This document shows, piece after piece, positions 33,874-43,310 of a DNA stretch of 52,744 bases. The first letter of the stretch is position 1, and each line of letters opens with the position of its first letter. Both the position numbers and the translations under genes were made by a program. A model generated the notes under the pieces. The model ran no database searches and had not been told where the DNA came from. It was given only the letters and a program-made list of their open reading frames with translations. Source of the DNA: Gallibacter sp963634825. GTDB lineage: Bacteria; Bacillota; Clostridia; Peptostreptococcales; Anaerovoracaceae. The stretch covers positions 1-52,744 of the forward strand of contig CAVHCP010000007.1 in the NCBI GenBank assembly GCA_963634825.1. Reading direction: 5' to 3'.

Positions 33874-34896
33874 ATGGCATTCACAGAAGAAATAGGTATA
33901 GATCTTGGAACAGCCAATGTCCTTGTTTATATAAAAGGAAAAGGTATCGTTTTGGAAGAACCGTCGGTTGTAGCAGTTGATGAGGAAACAGACGAGATAC
34001 TTGCAGTAGGACAGGAAGCAAAGGATATGCTTGGCAGGACTCCGGCAAATATCGTAGCTCTAAGACCGCTTAGAGACGGCGTTATTTCGGACTATGATGT
34101 GACCGAAAGAATGTTAAAATATTTTATAAAAAAGACTTGTGGCGGAGGTAGATTTTTTAGACCGCGAATTATGATTTGCGTACCTTCGGGCGTTACTGAG
34201 GTTGAAAAAAGAGCGGTAAGGGAAGCTGCCGCACAGGCAGGCGGTAAGGATGTATTTTTGATGGAAGAGCCACTTGCGGCGGCGATTGGAGCTGACATCG
34301 ATGTTTCAAGACCGGACGGCACTTGCGTTATAGATATAGGCGGAGGCACATCGGATATTGCTGTTATTTCGCTTGGCGGTATAGTGACAAGCACATCTCT
34401 AAAGGTTGCAGGCGACAGGATGGACGAGGCGATTATAAAATATATGCGCAAAAAGCATAAGCTTTATATAGGCGAGAGAATGGCAGAGACGCTTAAAAAA
34501 GAGATCGGTACTGCAGTCGTAGTCGAAAACGAAAGCGAATATACCTGCAGTGGCAGAGATCTTGTTACAGGACTTCCAAGAGACGTCGTAGTAACATCAA
34601 ATGAGATGGTAGATGCGCTTGAGGAGCCTTTGCATCAGATTTGCGAGGCAACACATTCGGTACTCGAAAAAACACCACCGGAACTTGCTGCAGATATCAG
34701 CACAAATGGCATAGTTATAACAGGTGGAGGTGCATGCTTGAGAGGTATTGACGAGAGAATCAAGCAGAGGACAGGCATAAATGTCAAGATCGCCGAAAAT
34801 GCGATGGATTGTGTTGTAATAGGTACAGGCAGAGCTCTCGAAAATATTGACGATATCCAAAAGAGTGCGATAAACAGAAGAAGAAAATTCAAATAA
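33874..34896 (+). CDS. mreB: MreB/Mbl rod-shape-determining actin homologue
   Basis: Bacterial actin directing lateral wall synthesis beneath the membrane. The 340-aa protein shows the phosphate 1 motif IGIDLGTANVLVY, the connect 1 region, phosphate 2 CVIDIGGGTSDIAVISLGG and the adenosine motif ITGGGACLRGID. It is not beside mreC/mreD, which suggests an Mbl/MreBH-type paralogue rather than the mreBCD copy, though this cannot be decided from one window. AGAGGAGG precedes ATG 33874; a strong terminator follows. Confidence 0.94.
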   Translation: MAFTEEIGIDLGTANVLVYIKGKGIVLEEPSVVAVDEETDEILAVGQEAKDMLGRTPANIVALRPLRDGVISDYDVTERMLKYFIKKTCGGGRFFRPRIMICVPSGVTEVEKRAVREAAAQAGGKDVFLMEEPLAAAIGADIDVSRPDGTCVIDIGGGTSDIAVISLGGIVTSTSLKVAGDRMDEAIIKYMRKKHKLYIGERMAETLKKEIGTAVVVENESEYTCSGRDLVTGLPRDVVVTSNEMVDALEEPLHQICEATHSVLEKTPPELAADISTNGIVITGGGACLRGIDERIKQRTGINVKIAENAMDCVVIGTGRALENIDDIQKSAINRRRKFK

Positions 34897-34917
34897 AAGC
34901 TAAATAAAACACAATTT

Positions 34918-34950
34918 GTGGCTATCTCTTTGTGAGATAGCCACTTTTTA
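34918..34950 (+). terminator. rho-independent terminator after mreB
   Basis: A perfect 11-bp stem, GTGGCTATCTC (34918-34928) and GAGATAGCCAC (34934-34944), loop TTTGT, then five T. Confidence 0.95.
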
Positions 34951-34980
34951 AGAAAAGAGCGGATATATGATTTATATATG

Positions 34981-35201
34981 CCCGCAAGTCACCCTGCTAA
35001 AGCCATAGCACTCCCGCAACTTCGCAAGCTCAGTAGCAACGAAAAGCGAAATGAGCTTGCGAGCGGTAAAGTGTCAGCAATGTTTGAGCACCTGCGGTGC
35101 GAGTTTTGCTGACACTCCGCAAGCCTGCGAATGAGCGTTATTCGTTGCCTGTGTTTGCGAGCTTGCGGGAGGGCTATGGCTTTGGCGGGGCAACTTGCAG
35201 G
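34981..35201. repeat. long imperfect palindrome (about 220 bases)
   Basis: The non-coding gap between mreB and the methylase gene is mostly one nested inverted repeat. Outer arms 34981-35033 and 35149-35201 match at about 80%, with exact cores AAAGCCATAG/CTATGGCTTT and CTCCCGCAA/TTGCGGGAG. Next come GCAACGAA (35036-35043)/TTCGTTGC (35141-35148), then AGTGTCAGCA (35070-35079)/TGCTGACACT (35107-35116), and an apical GCACC/GGTGC. No ORF or T-tract accompanies it. It is more GC-rich than its surroundings. It may be a repeated palindromic element or a structured RNA. Confidence 0.8.
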
Positions 35202-35234
35202 CAAGTATAAAATATAAAAAGATAGGAGCAAAAA

Positions 35235-36371
35235 GTGAGATTAGAACTTATCGCAACTACAACCTTTGGCCTTGAGGCAGTCGCAAAGCGTGAGATAAAA
35301 GCCTTAGGCTATGAAATAATCAAAACAGAAGACGGCAAGATAACATATATGGCAGATGAGAGGGGTATAGTAAAAAGCAATCTCTGGATGAGGACAGCCG
35401 ACAGGATATTGCTAAAAATGGCAGAGTTTTATGCAAGCGAATTCGAAGAGCTTTTTCAGCAGGTAAAGGGTATACCGTGGGAAAATCTAATTGCTATCGA
35501 TGGCAAAATAACGGTTATCGGCACGTCCGTCAAATCAAAGCTGCATAGCGTGCCGGCATGCCAAAGTATAGTAAACAAGGCGATTGCGCAAAGACTTTGC
35601 GAGATATATGACTGCGGGCATTTAGAGGAGACAGGCGCAGAATACAAAGTAAAATTTGCCATATTAAAAGATCGCGTGACTATCACGGTAGACACGAGTG
35701 GCGAGGCACTTCACAAACGAGGATACAGAGTTTGTCCGACGCCTGCGCCGATAAAAGAAACTATGGCGGCGGCTCTTGTGCTGCTTTCATTTTGGAAAGA
35801 GGATAGGCTGCTTGTAGATCCATGTTGCGGAAGCGGTACGATACCGATAGAGGCAGCTATGATTGGGCTAAATATAGCTCCCGGGCTTGGCAGGAAATTT
35901 GTTTCCGAAGACTGGGAATTCATAGACAAAAATCTGTGGGGGCAGGAAAGAAAGGAAGCATATAAAGCAATAAAAAATGATCAAAAACTCAATATCATAG
36001 CAGGGGACATAGACAAAAATGTCATTTTGGCGGCAAAAGAAAATGCGACAGAAGCAGGAGTTTTGGATGCGATAGACTTTAGATTGCAGGACATAAGAGC
36101 ATTTGAGAGCGATATAAAAAATGGCATTATCATAACAAATCCGCCGTATGGCAAGCGTATAGGCGATGAAGAGCAAATAGATGTGATATATAAAAAGCTC
36201 TCGCAATTTTTTAAAAAGCATAAGGACTGGTCGCTTTTTATCATAACTACAGACGAGGAATTCGAAGAAAAGGTTATGGGAAGGGAGGCCAACAGAAGGC
36301 GCAAGTTATATAATGGCAGATTAAAAACTTGTTATTATCAATTCCACGGCGAAAAGCCACAAAACAAATAG
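35235..36371 (+). CDS. THUMP-domain class I methyltransferase (RlmL/YpsC type)
   Basis: Probable 23S rRNA (guanine-N2) methyltransferase. The 378-aa protein has an N-terminal ferredoxin-like plus THUMP region (about 1-155), an RGYRVCPTPAPIKETMAAALV linker typical of this family, the SAM-binding segment DPCCGSGTIPIEAA, and the catalytic NPPYGKRIG. It lacks the second methylase domain found in E. coli RlmL, as in Bacillus YpsC. The start is GTG 35235, with ATAGGAGC upstream. A possible promoter TTGGCG-N18-TATAAA (35182-35211) overlaps the right end of the palindrome. Confidence 0.88.
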   Translation: MRLELIATTTFGLEAVAKREIKALGYEIIKTEDGKITYMADERGIVKSNLWMRTADRILLKMAEFYASEFEELFQQVKGIPWENLIAIDGKITVIGTSVKSKLHSVPACQSIVNKAIAQRLCEIYDCGHLEETGAEYKVKFAILKDRVTITVDTSGEALHKRGYRVCPTPAPIKETMAAALVLLSFWKEDRLLVDPCCGSGTIPIEAAMIGLNIAPGLGRKFVSEDWEFIDKNLWGQERKEAYKAIKNDQKLNIIAGDIDKNVILAAKENATEAGVLDAIDFRLQDIRAFESDIKNGIIITNPPYGKRIGDEEQIDVIYKKLSQFFKKHKDWSLFIITTDEEFEEKVMGREANRRRKLYNGRLKTCYYQFHGEKPQNK

Positions 36372-36449
36372 CACCAAAAGTCTCTAAAGGTGGCAGTTTT
36401 TAGGCGTCATGCCTTGAGTTTTTTTCACAATAATGGTATTATATTTGCA

Positions 36450-36478
36450 TTGCATAAAAATGATTTTAACGGTAGATA
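36450..36478 (+). promoter_or_regulatory. candidate promoter of tig
   Basis: TTGCAT (36450-36455), a 17-base spacer and TAGATA (36473-36478), 37 bases before the tig ATG. The preceding bases (about 36375-36426) hold a weak hairpin with a run of T that may terminate the methylase transcript. Confidence 0.4.
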
Positions 36479-36514
36479 AAACAAAAATCCGTTTGATAGG
36501 AGGAAATAAAAAAG

Positions 36515-37861
36515 ATGAAAGCAACATTGTTAGCAAAAGAAAATGGAGAAGCTAAGTTCACAATCGATTTTACAGCTGAGGAGCTGGAAGCGGCAAAGGT
36601 AGAAGCTTATAAAAAGACAAAGGATCAATTCCAGATTGATGGCTTTAGGAAGGGTAAGGCGCCAAGAAAGATGATCGAAAATAAGTACGGGGATGTTTTT
36701 GCAGAAGATGCGATAAATGATTTGATCGCAGAGCATTATCCAAAGGCACTTCTTGAGCTTGACATCGAGTCAATCGAACAGCCAAGATTGGAATTTGGCA
36801 AGCTCGAAAAGGATGCACCATTTAACATTACAGCTACTGTTGCAACATATCCTGAAGTGACAGTTAAGGATTATAAGGGTATCGAGCTCGAAAAGGTAGA
36901 TGACAAGGTGACAGCAAAGGATGTCAATGCAGAGCTTGAAGTATTGCAAAAGAGAAATGCAAGAATGGTTACTGTGGACAGAGCAGTTAAAAACGGCGAC
37001 CACATAATCCTTGATTACAAGGGCTTTGTCGGTGACGACCAGTTTGAGGGAGGTACTGCCGAAGGATATCCGCTTGTAATAGGATCAGGAAGCTTTATTC
37101 CGGGATTTGAGGATCAGCTTGTAGGAGCAGAAAAAGAAAAAGAAGTAGATGTTAAGGTGACATTCCCAACAGAATATCACGCACCGGACCTTGCAGGCAA
37201 GGAAGCAATATTTAAGTGCGTAGTCCATGAGGTAAAGGAAGAAGAGCTTCCGGCACTTGATGATGAGTTTGCAAAGGATGTAAGCGAATATGATACATTT
37301 GATGAGCTCAAAAAGGAAACAAAAAAGGACCTCAAAAAGAGAAAGACAGCTTGGGCACAAAATCAGATGAAAGACAGAGCTTTTGAGTTAGTATGTGATA
37401 AAAATGACATAGATGTACCAAAGTCAATGGTTTATGAAGAAGTAAACCAGATGATCAACGAAATCAGCATGTCGCTTTCACAGCAGGGGCTTTCAATCGA
37501 GCAGTATATACAATTCCTAGGCAAAAATATGGAAGACTTCCATAAGGAGCTTGAGGATGAGGCAACTAAGAGAGTTAAGATGAGAATGGTAGTCAGAGCT
37601 ATTGCAGATGCCGAGAATATCGTTGCAAACGACGAAGATATCGAAAAACAGCTTGAGCTTATGGCAATGCAGTATGGCATCGAAAAGGATCAGATAAGAA
37701 ATATGCTCGGAGAAGCAAGCGTTGAGCTTATCGGTCAGGATGTCAAGCTAAGAAAGGCTATTGACTTCATATTCGACAATGCTGTTATCAAGGAGTCTGA
37801 AGCAAAAAAGGCAGCTAAGAAGGAAGACACAACTAAGAAAGACGACAAAGAGGCAAAATAA
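36515..37861 (+). CDS. tig: trigger factor
   Basis: Ribosome-associated chaperone and peptidyl-prolyl isomerase. The 448-aa protein has the ribosome-binding domain (about 1-145) with the signature GFRKGKAPRKMIE at about 43-55, an FKBP-type PPIase domain (about 150-245; GDHIILDYKGFVGDDQFEGG and GSFIPGFEDQLVG) and the helical C-terminal arms, ending in a lysine/aspartate tail. ATAGGAGG precedes ATG 36515. tig-clpP-clpX-lon is the standard protein-quality-control order in Firmicutes. Confidence 0.97.
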   Translation: MKATLLAKENGEAKFTIDFTAEELEAAKVEAYKKTKDQFQIDGFRKGKAPRKMIENKYGDVFAEDAINDLIAEHYPKALLELDIESIEQPRLEFGKLEKDAPFNITATVATYPEVTVKDYKGIELEKVDDKVTAKDVNAELEVLQKRNARMVTVDRAVKNGDHIILDYKGFVGDDQFEGGTAEGYPLVIGSGSFIPGFEDQLVGAEKEKEVDVKVTFPTEYHAPDLAGKEAIFKCVVHEVKEEELPALDDEFAKDVSEYDTFDELKKETKKDLKKRKTAWAQNQMKDRAFELVCDKNDIDVPKSMVYEEVNQMINEISMSLSQQGLSIEQYIQFLGKNMEDFHKELEDEATKRVKMRMVVRAIADAENIVANDEDIEKQLELMAMQYGIEKDQIRNMLGEASVELIGQDVKLRKAIDFIFDNAVIKESEAKKAAKKEDTTKKDDKEAK

Positions 37862-37893
37862 AAATTCGAGAAATGAGAAAGGGGTATAAACAA

Positions 37894-38475
37894 GTGGCTT
37901 TGATACCTTATGTAATAGAACAGACAAGCAGAGGCGAGAGAACATACGATATATATTCAAGGCTTCTCAAAGACAGGATTATTTTTATCGGAAGTGAGAT
38001 TACTGACGACCTTGCAAATACTATAATGGCGCAATTGCTATTTTTGGAAGCAGAAGACCCTGACAAAGATATATCAATATATATAAACAGCCCGGGTGGC
38101 TCTGTCAGCGCAGGTATGGCGATATATGATACGATGACGTATATCAAACCGCAAGTTTCGACAATATGCGTCGGACAGGCGGCAAGTATGGCCGCAGTTT
38201 TGCTTACTGCAGGAGAAAAGGGCAAAAGATATGCACTTCCAAATTCGGTAATTATGATTCATCAGCCACTCGGTGGTATGAGTGGACAAGCCGAGGATAT
38301 AAAGATACATGCGGAGCATATACTAAAGACAAGAGAAAAACTAAATGAAATTTTAGCGCAAAAGACAGGCAAGCCACTTGAGACAATAAGACGGGACACA
38401 GACAGAGATAACTTTATGACATCAGATGAGGCACAAGCGTATGGACTTATCGATAAGGTTATGATTTCGAGATAA
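37894..38475 (+). CDS. clpP: ATP-dependent Clp protease proteolytic subunit
   Basis: Serine peptidase forming the 14-mer chamber used by ClpX. With GTG 37894 as start the protein is 193 aa, the standard size, and begins MALIPYVIEQTSRGERTYDI like homologues. The frame opens at ATG 37873, but that would add seven residues, and the AGAAAGGGG at 37876-37884 is correctly spaced (9 bases) only for the GTG. The catalytic triad falls at the usual numbers: S98 in GQAASMA, H123 in MIHQPLGG and D172 in RDTDRDNFM. It lies between tig and clpX. Confidence 0.96.
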   Translation: MALIPYVIEQTSRGERTYDIYSRLLKDRIIFIGSEITDDLANTIMAQLLFLEAEDPDKDISIYINSPGGSVSAGMAIYDTMTYIKPQVSTICVGQAASMAAVLLTAGEKGKRYALPNSVIMIHQPLGGMSGQAEDIKIHAEHILKTREKLNEILAQKTGKPLETIRRDTDRDNFMTSDEAQAYGLIDKVMISR

Positions 38476-38493
38476 GACAGGAGAAGATTTATT

Positions 38494-39726
38494 ATGTCAA
38501 AACATGATGAACCTATGGAAGTATATTGTTCTTTTTGTGGCAAGCCACGCAGTCAGGTGCGAAGAATGTTTGTCGGACCAAACGATACATATATATGTAA
38601 CGAATGTATCGAGCTTTGCTATGAGATTATAGAAGAGGAAGAAACCCTCGCAAAAAGGGATTCGGCAGATGCGAAGCTTACGCTTTTGAAGCCAAAGGAA
38701 ATAGTAAAAAAGCTTTCAGAATATGTAATAGGTCAGGAAGAGGCAAAAAAGGTTTTAGCTGTTGCAGTTTACAACCACTATAAGCGTATCAATTCGCTTA
38801 CTGACAAAAATGCGGATATAGAGCTTCAAAAGAGCAACATTTTGATGGTCGGTCCGACAGGCTCAGGTAAAACCCTGCTCGCACAGACGTTGGCTAAAAT
38901 ACTAAATGTACCATTTGCGATAGCTGATGCAACAGCTTTGACAGAAGCAGGTTATGTCGGCGAGGATGTCGAAAATATATTGCTAAAGCTCATACAGGCA
39001 GCGGATTATGATATACAAAGGGCACAAAAGGGTATCATATATATCGATGAGATAGATAAGATAGCAAGGAAGTCAGACAATCCGTCTATTACAAGAGATG
39101 TAAGCGGTGAGGGCGTACAGCAGGCACTTCTTAAGATAATAGAAGGCTCTGTAAGCAACGTGCCTCCGACAGGCGGAAGGAAGCATCCAAATCAGGAATT
39201 CATCCAGTTTGATACGACAAATGTTATGTTTATATGCGCAGGAGCGTTTGACGGACTTGACAAGGTGATAAAAAGAAGAATGGGCGAAAAAGTTATCGGA
39301 TTTAATTCTTCTATCGAAAAAACAAAAAAGCAAGAAAAAGAAATCTTGAGCTTCCTTGAGCCCGAGGATTTGCTTTCATACGGACTTATCCCTGAGATGA
39401 TAGGCAGACTGCCTGCGATAGTCACACTTGAACAGCTTGACGAGGAGGCGCTGGTCGAAATTTTGACAAAGCCTAAAAATGCGCTGATAAAGCAGTACAA
39501 GGCATTATTTGAGATGGATGGCGTAGAACTTACAATAGAAGATGATGCCGTAGCCGAGATAGCTAAAAAGGCGATAGAAAGAAAGACGGGAGCAAGAGGA
39601 CTCCGCGGGATTATGGAAAATATTATGACAGATATAATGTATGAGATCCCGAGTCAAACGGACATCAAGCAATATACAATAACAAAGGAATTAGTGGACA
39701 CAAAAAATCCAGGGCGACTTGCGTAA
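38494..39726 (+). CDS. clpX: Clp protease ATP-binding subunit ClpX
   Basis: AAA+ unfoldase that feeds substrates to ClpP. The 410-aa protein has the N-terminal C4 zinc-binding dimerisation domain (C12, C15, C35, C38), Walker A GPTGSGKT, Walker B IIYIDEIDK, sensor and RKSDNPSITRD loops, and the IGF-type ClpP-binding loop (VIGFNSS). GACAGGAG precedes ATG 38494. The last codons and the stop fall inside a terminator hairpin. Confidence 0.97.
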   Translation: MSKHDEPMEVYCSFCGKPRSQVRRMFVGPNDTYICNECIELCYEIIEEEETLAKRDSADAKLTLLKPKEIVKKLSEYVIGQEEAKKVLAVAVYNHYKRINSLTDKNADIELQKSNILMVGPTGSGKTLLAQTLAKILNVPFAIADATALTEAGYVGEDVENILLKLIQAADYDIQRAQKGIIYIDEIDKIARKSDNPSITRDVSGEGVQQALLKIIEGSVSNVPPTGGRKHPNQEFIQFDTTNVMFICAGAFDGLDKVIKRRMGEKVIGFNSSIEKTKKQEKEILSFLEPEDLLSYGLIPEMIGRLPAIVTLEQLDEEALVEILTKPKNALIKQYKALFEMDGVELTIEDDAVAEIAKKAIERKTGARGLRGIMENIMTDIMYEIPSQTDIKQYTITKELVDTKNPGRLA

Positions 39727-39738
39727 GTCGCCTTTTTG
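39713..39738 (+). terminator. terminator overlapping the clpX stop codon
   Basis: GGCGACTT (39713-39720) and AAGTCGCC (39725-39732) with loop GCGT, then five T. The clpX stop (39724-39726) lies in the loop/stem, so the final clpX codons form the 5' arm. Confidence 0.88.
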
Positions 39739-39792
39739 GACATACTAAGGCATTAGAAAATATGTGAATATCAAAGAGAAAGGAGAGACAAT

Positions 39793-42096
39793 ATGATATA
39801 TTCGATGATTCCGCTTCGTGGATTATCTATACTGCCACACATGTTGATTCACTTTGACATAGGCAGAGAAAAATCCATAAAGGCACTCGAAGTAGCTATG
39901 TTGCGAGACAAAAAGGTTTTGCTCGTATCACAAAAGGACGAAAATATAGATCTGCCAACGCCGGAAGATATATATGAGGTTGGTACGGTTGTAAAGATAA
40001 AACAGATGCTAAAGCTCCCAAATGACGGAGTTAGAGTTTTTGTTGAGGGCATTTGCAGAGGCAGAATAGAGGAAATCCTACCTGAGGATGCTTTTTTTGA
40101 ATGCGTCGTAGATGAGAATATAGAAATAGAAACGCAAGAGGTGACTAAAAAGGAAGAAGCCCTCATGAGACTTCTTTTAGTGCTCTTTGAGGAATATGTT
40201 GAGATGCGAGAAAAAAATCCAAAGGAAATTTTTGGAATTGTCACAGGCATCAAAAGAGGCGGCAGACTTGCGGATGTAATCGCCTCATATATGGAGATAA
40301 ATCTCGAAAAGCACCAAAAGGTCCTCGAGGAAACGGACACTTTAAAAAGGCTTGAGCTTGTATACGAAATGCTTTTGGATGAGGTTGAGATCGCGGGTAT
40401 AGAAAGAGATATCAGCGACAAAGTCAAAAGCCAGATGGACGAAAATCAAAAAAATTATTATCTGCGTGAGCAGATGAGAGCGATACAAAACGAGCTTGGC
40501 TTTGACGAGGACATCGATGAGGATTTGATAAAATGGCAGGAGCAGATAAATGAAATAAATCTCCCAAAGGATGTTGCTAAAAAAGTAGAAAAAGAAATCA
40601 AAAAGCTTACACATATGCAGCCTTCATCTGCGGAGGCTAATGTGATTAGATTATACATAGAAACTATACTAAGCCTTCCGTGGGACAAGCTAAGCGATAC
40701 GACTATAGATTTAAAGAAAGCAGAAAAAATACTCGACGAGGATCACTACGGACTCGAAAAGGTAAAGGAAAGAGTTTTGGAATACCTGGCAGTCGTTGAG
40801 CTTTCGAAGGAGATAAAGGGACCGATCATATGCCTTGTAGGACCTCCGGGTACAGGAAAAACATCAATCGCAAAGTCGATAGCAAGAGCAACGGGCAGAG
40901 AATTTGTAAGGATGTCGCTTGGCGGTGTCAGAGACGAAGCTGAGATACGAGGTCACAGGAGGACATATATAGGAGCTATTCCGGGACGTGTCATAAATGG
41001 CATAAAGGACGCCGGCACACGAAATCCATTATTTTTATTTGATGAGGTAGATAAGCTCGGAGCCGACTATAAGGGAGACCCGTCTTCTGCACTTCTCGAG
41101 GTGCTTGATCCTGAGCAAAACAAAAGCTTTATGGATCATTATTTGGAGGTGCCATTTGATTTATCAAAGGTGATGTTCATTACAACCGCAAACGACCTAA
41201 ATACTATCCCAAGACCGCTTCTTGACAGGATGGAGGTCATCGAGGTAACGGGATATACAGAGGACGAAAAGGTAGCAATAGCAAAAAAATATTTAATTCC
41301 TAAAAAGATAAAGGAGCACGGACTTGTAAAATCGCAGTTTGCCATGAGCGAAAAGGCTATAAGAGACCTTATAAATTATTATACAAGAGAGTCCGGAGTG
41401 AGAAATCTCGAAAGAGAAATTGCCAATCTCATAAGGAAAGTGGCAAGACAGGTTGTGGCAGGAGACATAGAGAAGTGTAAGATTACACAAAAAAATCTCG
41501 AAGAATTTTTAGGAAAGAAAAGATTTAGATATGACAAGATAACAGGCAAAAAAGAGGTTGGCGTTGTGACCGGCCTTGCATGGACGGTTGTAGGCGGTGA
41601 CACGCTATTTATCGAAACATCTGCAGTTCCAGGCACAGGCAAGCTGTCTTTGACAGGTCAGCTCGGTGATGTTATGCAAGAGTCGGCAAAGATAGGTATA
41701 AGCTATATAAGATCTGTAGCAAAAAAACTTGGCATTGACGAAAACTTCTATAAGGAAAAGGATATGCATATCCATGTACCGGAAGGGGCTGTGCCAAAGG
41801 ACGGACCGTCGGCAGGCGTTACTATGTGCGTTGCGATGATATCAACACTCACAAACAGCCCTGTCAAAAAAGATGTTGCTATGACAGGAGAAGTAACGCT
41901 TAGAGGCAATGTGCTGCCGGTTGGCGGTATAAAAGAAAAAGTGCTTGCGGCTCACAGAGCAGGAGTTCATAAGGTGCTTTTGCCTGCCGATAACGAAAGT
42001 GACATAGAGCAAATTCCGGAAAACGTACGCAACCAAATGGAATTTGTGCTAATAAAAAATGTTTCCGATGCACTAAAGGAAGCGTTGGCAAAATAG
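39793..42096 (+). CDS. lon: ATP-dependent protease Lon
   Basis: Soluble AAA+ serine protease. The 767-aa protein has the N-terminal LonN substrate domain (about 1-200), coiled coil, Walker A GPPGTGKTS (about 356), Walker B LFLFDEVDKLG, and the protease domain with the catalytic dyad S673 (PKDGPSAGV) and K716 (GGIKEKVLAAHRAG). AAAGGAG precedes ATG 39793. It follows the clpX terminator, so it probably has its own promoter in 39738-39780, but I cannot point to a clear one. No HrcA/CIRCE inverted repeat or CtsR box is evident. engB follows after 19 bases. Confidence 0.97.
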   Translation: MIYSMIPLRGLSILPHMLIHFDIGREKSIKALEVAMLRDKKVLLVSQKDENIDLPTPEDIYEVGTVVKIKQMLKLPNDGVRVFVEGICRGRIEEILPEDAFFECVVDENIEIETQEVTKKEEALMRLLLVLFEEYVEMREKNPKEIFGIVTGIKRGGRLADVIASYMEINLEKHQKVLEETDTLKRLELVYEMLLDEVEIAGIERDISDKVKSQMDENQKNYYLREQMRAIQNELGFDEDIDEDLIKWQEQINEINLPKDVAKKVEKEIKKLTHMQPSSAEANVIRLYIETILSLPWDKLSDTTIDLKKAEKILDEDHYGLEKVKERVLEYLAVVELSKEIKGPIICLVGPPGTGKTSIAKSIARATGREFVRMSLGGVRDEAEIRGHRRTYIGAIPGRVINGIKDAGTRNPLFLFDEVDKLGADYKGDPSSALLEVLDPEQNKSFMDHYLEVPFDLSKVMFITTANDLNTIPRPLLDRMEVIEVTGYTEDEKVAIAKKYLIPKKIKEHGLVKSQFAMSEKAIRDLINYYTRESGVRNLEREIANLIRKVARQVVAGDIEKCKITQKNLEEFLGKKRFRYDKITGKKEVGVVTGLAWTVVGGDTLFIETSAVPGTGKLSLTGQLGDVMQESAKIGISYIRSVAKKLGIDENFYKEKDMHIHVPEGAVPKDGPSAGVTMCVAMISTLTNSPVKKDVAMTGEVTLRGNVLPVGGIKEKVLAAHRAGVHKVLLPADNESDIEQIPENVRNQMEFVLIKNVSDALKEALAK

Positions 42097-42115
42097 ATGA
42101 GAGGTAATAGCAAAA

Positions 42116-42700
42116 ATGCTAAAGATAAAAAAAGCTGAGCTCATAGCTGTGACAGGCAATAAAAATCAATATCCAGAGGACAATATGCCCGAAATTGCCT
42201 TTGCGGGCAGATCCAATGTAGGCAAATCATCGCTTTTAAATCTGCTTACTAACAGGAAAAAGCTTGCAAGGGTGTCACAAAATCCCGGCAAGACGCGAAC
42301 TATAAATTTCTATGAGATAAATGATTTATTTAGGATAGTCGATTTGCCGGGATATGGATATGCTAAGGTTTCAAAGGCGATGAGCGCAAGCTGGGGCAAG
42401 ATGATAGAGGATTATTTTGATGTGCGAAAGGGGCTTATAAAAGTAGTTTTGCTTGTCGATATAAGGCACGCACCATCTAAGCAGGATGTGCAGATGTATG
42501 ACTTTTTAAAGCACTACGGATATGACGGTATCGTCGTTGCGACAAAAGCTGATAAGATTTCGAGAAATCAATATCAAAAAAATATCAAGCTTATAAGACA
42601 GACCCTTGATATGGACAAGGATGATAAGATAATACCTATTTCCTCATTAAAAAAGACAGGATATGATGAGCTTCTTGACGAAATCGAAAAAATGATTTAA
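42116..42700 (+). CDS. engB: ribosome biogenesis GTP-binding protein (EngB/YsxC)
   Basis: Essential GTPase for 50S subunit assembly. The 194-aa protein has G1 GRSNVGKSSLLN, G2 GKTRTINFYE, G3 DLPGYGYAKV, G4 TKADK and G5 SSLKKTG in order. The lon-engB pairing is typical of Bacillota. AGAGGT is near ATG 42116. Confidence 0.96.
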   Translation: MLKIKKAELIAVTGNKNQYPEDNMPEIAFAGRSNVGKSSLLNLLTNRKKLARVSQNPGKTRTINFYEINDLFRIVDLPGYGYAKVSKAMSASWGKMIEDYFDVRKGLIKVVLLVDIRHAPSKQDVQMYDFLKHYGYDGIVVATKADKISRNQYQKNIKLIRQTLDMDKDDKIIPISSLKKTGYDELLDEIEKMI

Positions 42701-42759
42701 TCTTATCTTATTGAAATTTAAAATTAGAGGTCATCCCACAAAGAGCAAAGGAGAGCAAA

Positions 42760-43275
42760 GTGGTAGGCAAGGTACTTATAACACACGAAGAAATTTTAGA
42801 AAAAGCAAAGGAAATCGGAGCACAGATAACAAAGGATTTTGCAGGAGAGCCTGTACTCCTTGTTGGTATATTGAGAGGATCGGTGCCATGGATGGCAGAT
42901 ATTATGAAATGCATAGATCTTGAAGATTTTTCGATTGATTTTATTGCATGCTCAAGCTACGGTGCACAGACAAGAACATCCGGTACGGTAAAAATCATGA
43001 AGGATATCGAAGAGGATGTTATGGGCAAAAATGTCATCATCGTTGAGGATATCATAGATTCGGGTATTACACTCAACTACCTAAATGGATATTTAAAAAA
43101 CAGAGGTGCAAAGAGCATCAGCATATGCGCGCTTCTTGATAAACCATCGGGCAGACAGGTTGACATCAAGGGCGATTATGTCGGATTTACAGTTGGAGAT
43201 GTCTTTATCGTAGGATATGGACTTGATTATAACCAAAAATATAGACAGCTGCCATATATAAGCTGTCTGGACTAA
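42760..43275 (+). CDS. hpt: hypoxanthine phosphoribosyltransferase
   Basis: Purine salvage enzyme converting hypoxanthine and guanine to IMP/GMP with PRPP. The 171-aa protein has LLVGILRGSVPWMADI, the flexible-loop YGAQTRTSG, the PRPP-binding VIIVEDIIDSGITL and the C-terminal VGYGLDYNQKYRQLPYI. The start is GTG 42760 with CAAAGGAG upstream. In many relatives hpt sits between tilS and ftsH; here it has moved to the lon-engB unit. Confidence 0.95.
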   Translation: MVGKVLITHEEILEKAKEIGAQITKDFAGEPVLLVGILRGSVPWMADIMKCIDLEDFSIDFIACSSYGAQTRTSGTVKIMKDIEEDVMGKNVIIVEDIIDSGITLNYLNGYLKNRGAKSISICALLDKPSGRQVDIKGDYVGFTVGDVFIVGYGLDYNQKYRQLPYISCLD

Positions 43276-43310
43276 CAGGTATAGCACTATATTATTTTAA
43301 GGAGGATAAA

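Noticed and set aside
37873..37893. ATG start for clpP
   Set aside because: The Shine-Dalgarno sequence lies inside this extension, and GTG 37894 gives the standard 193-residue ClpP with the triad at S98, H123 and D172.
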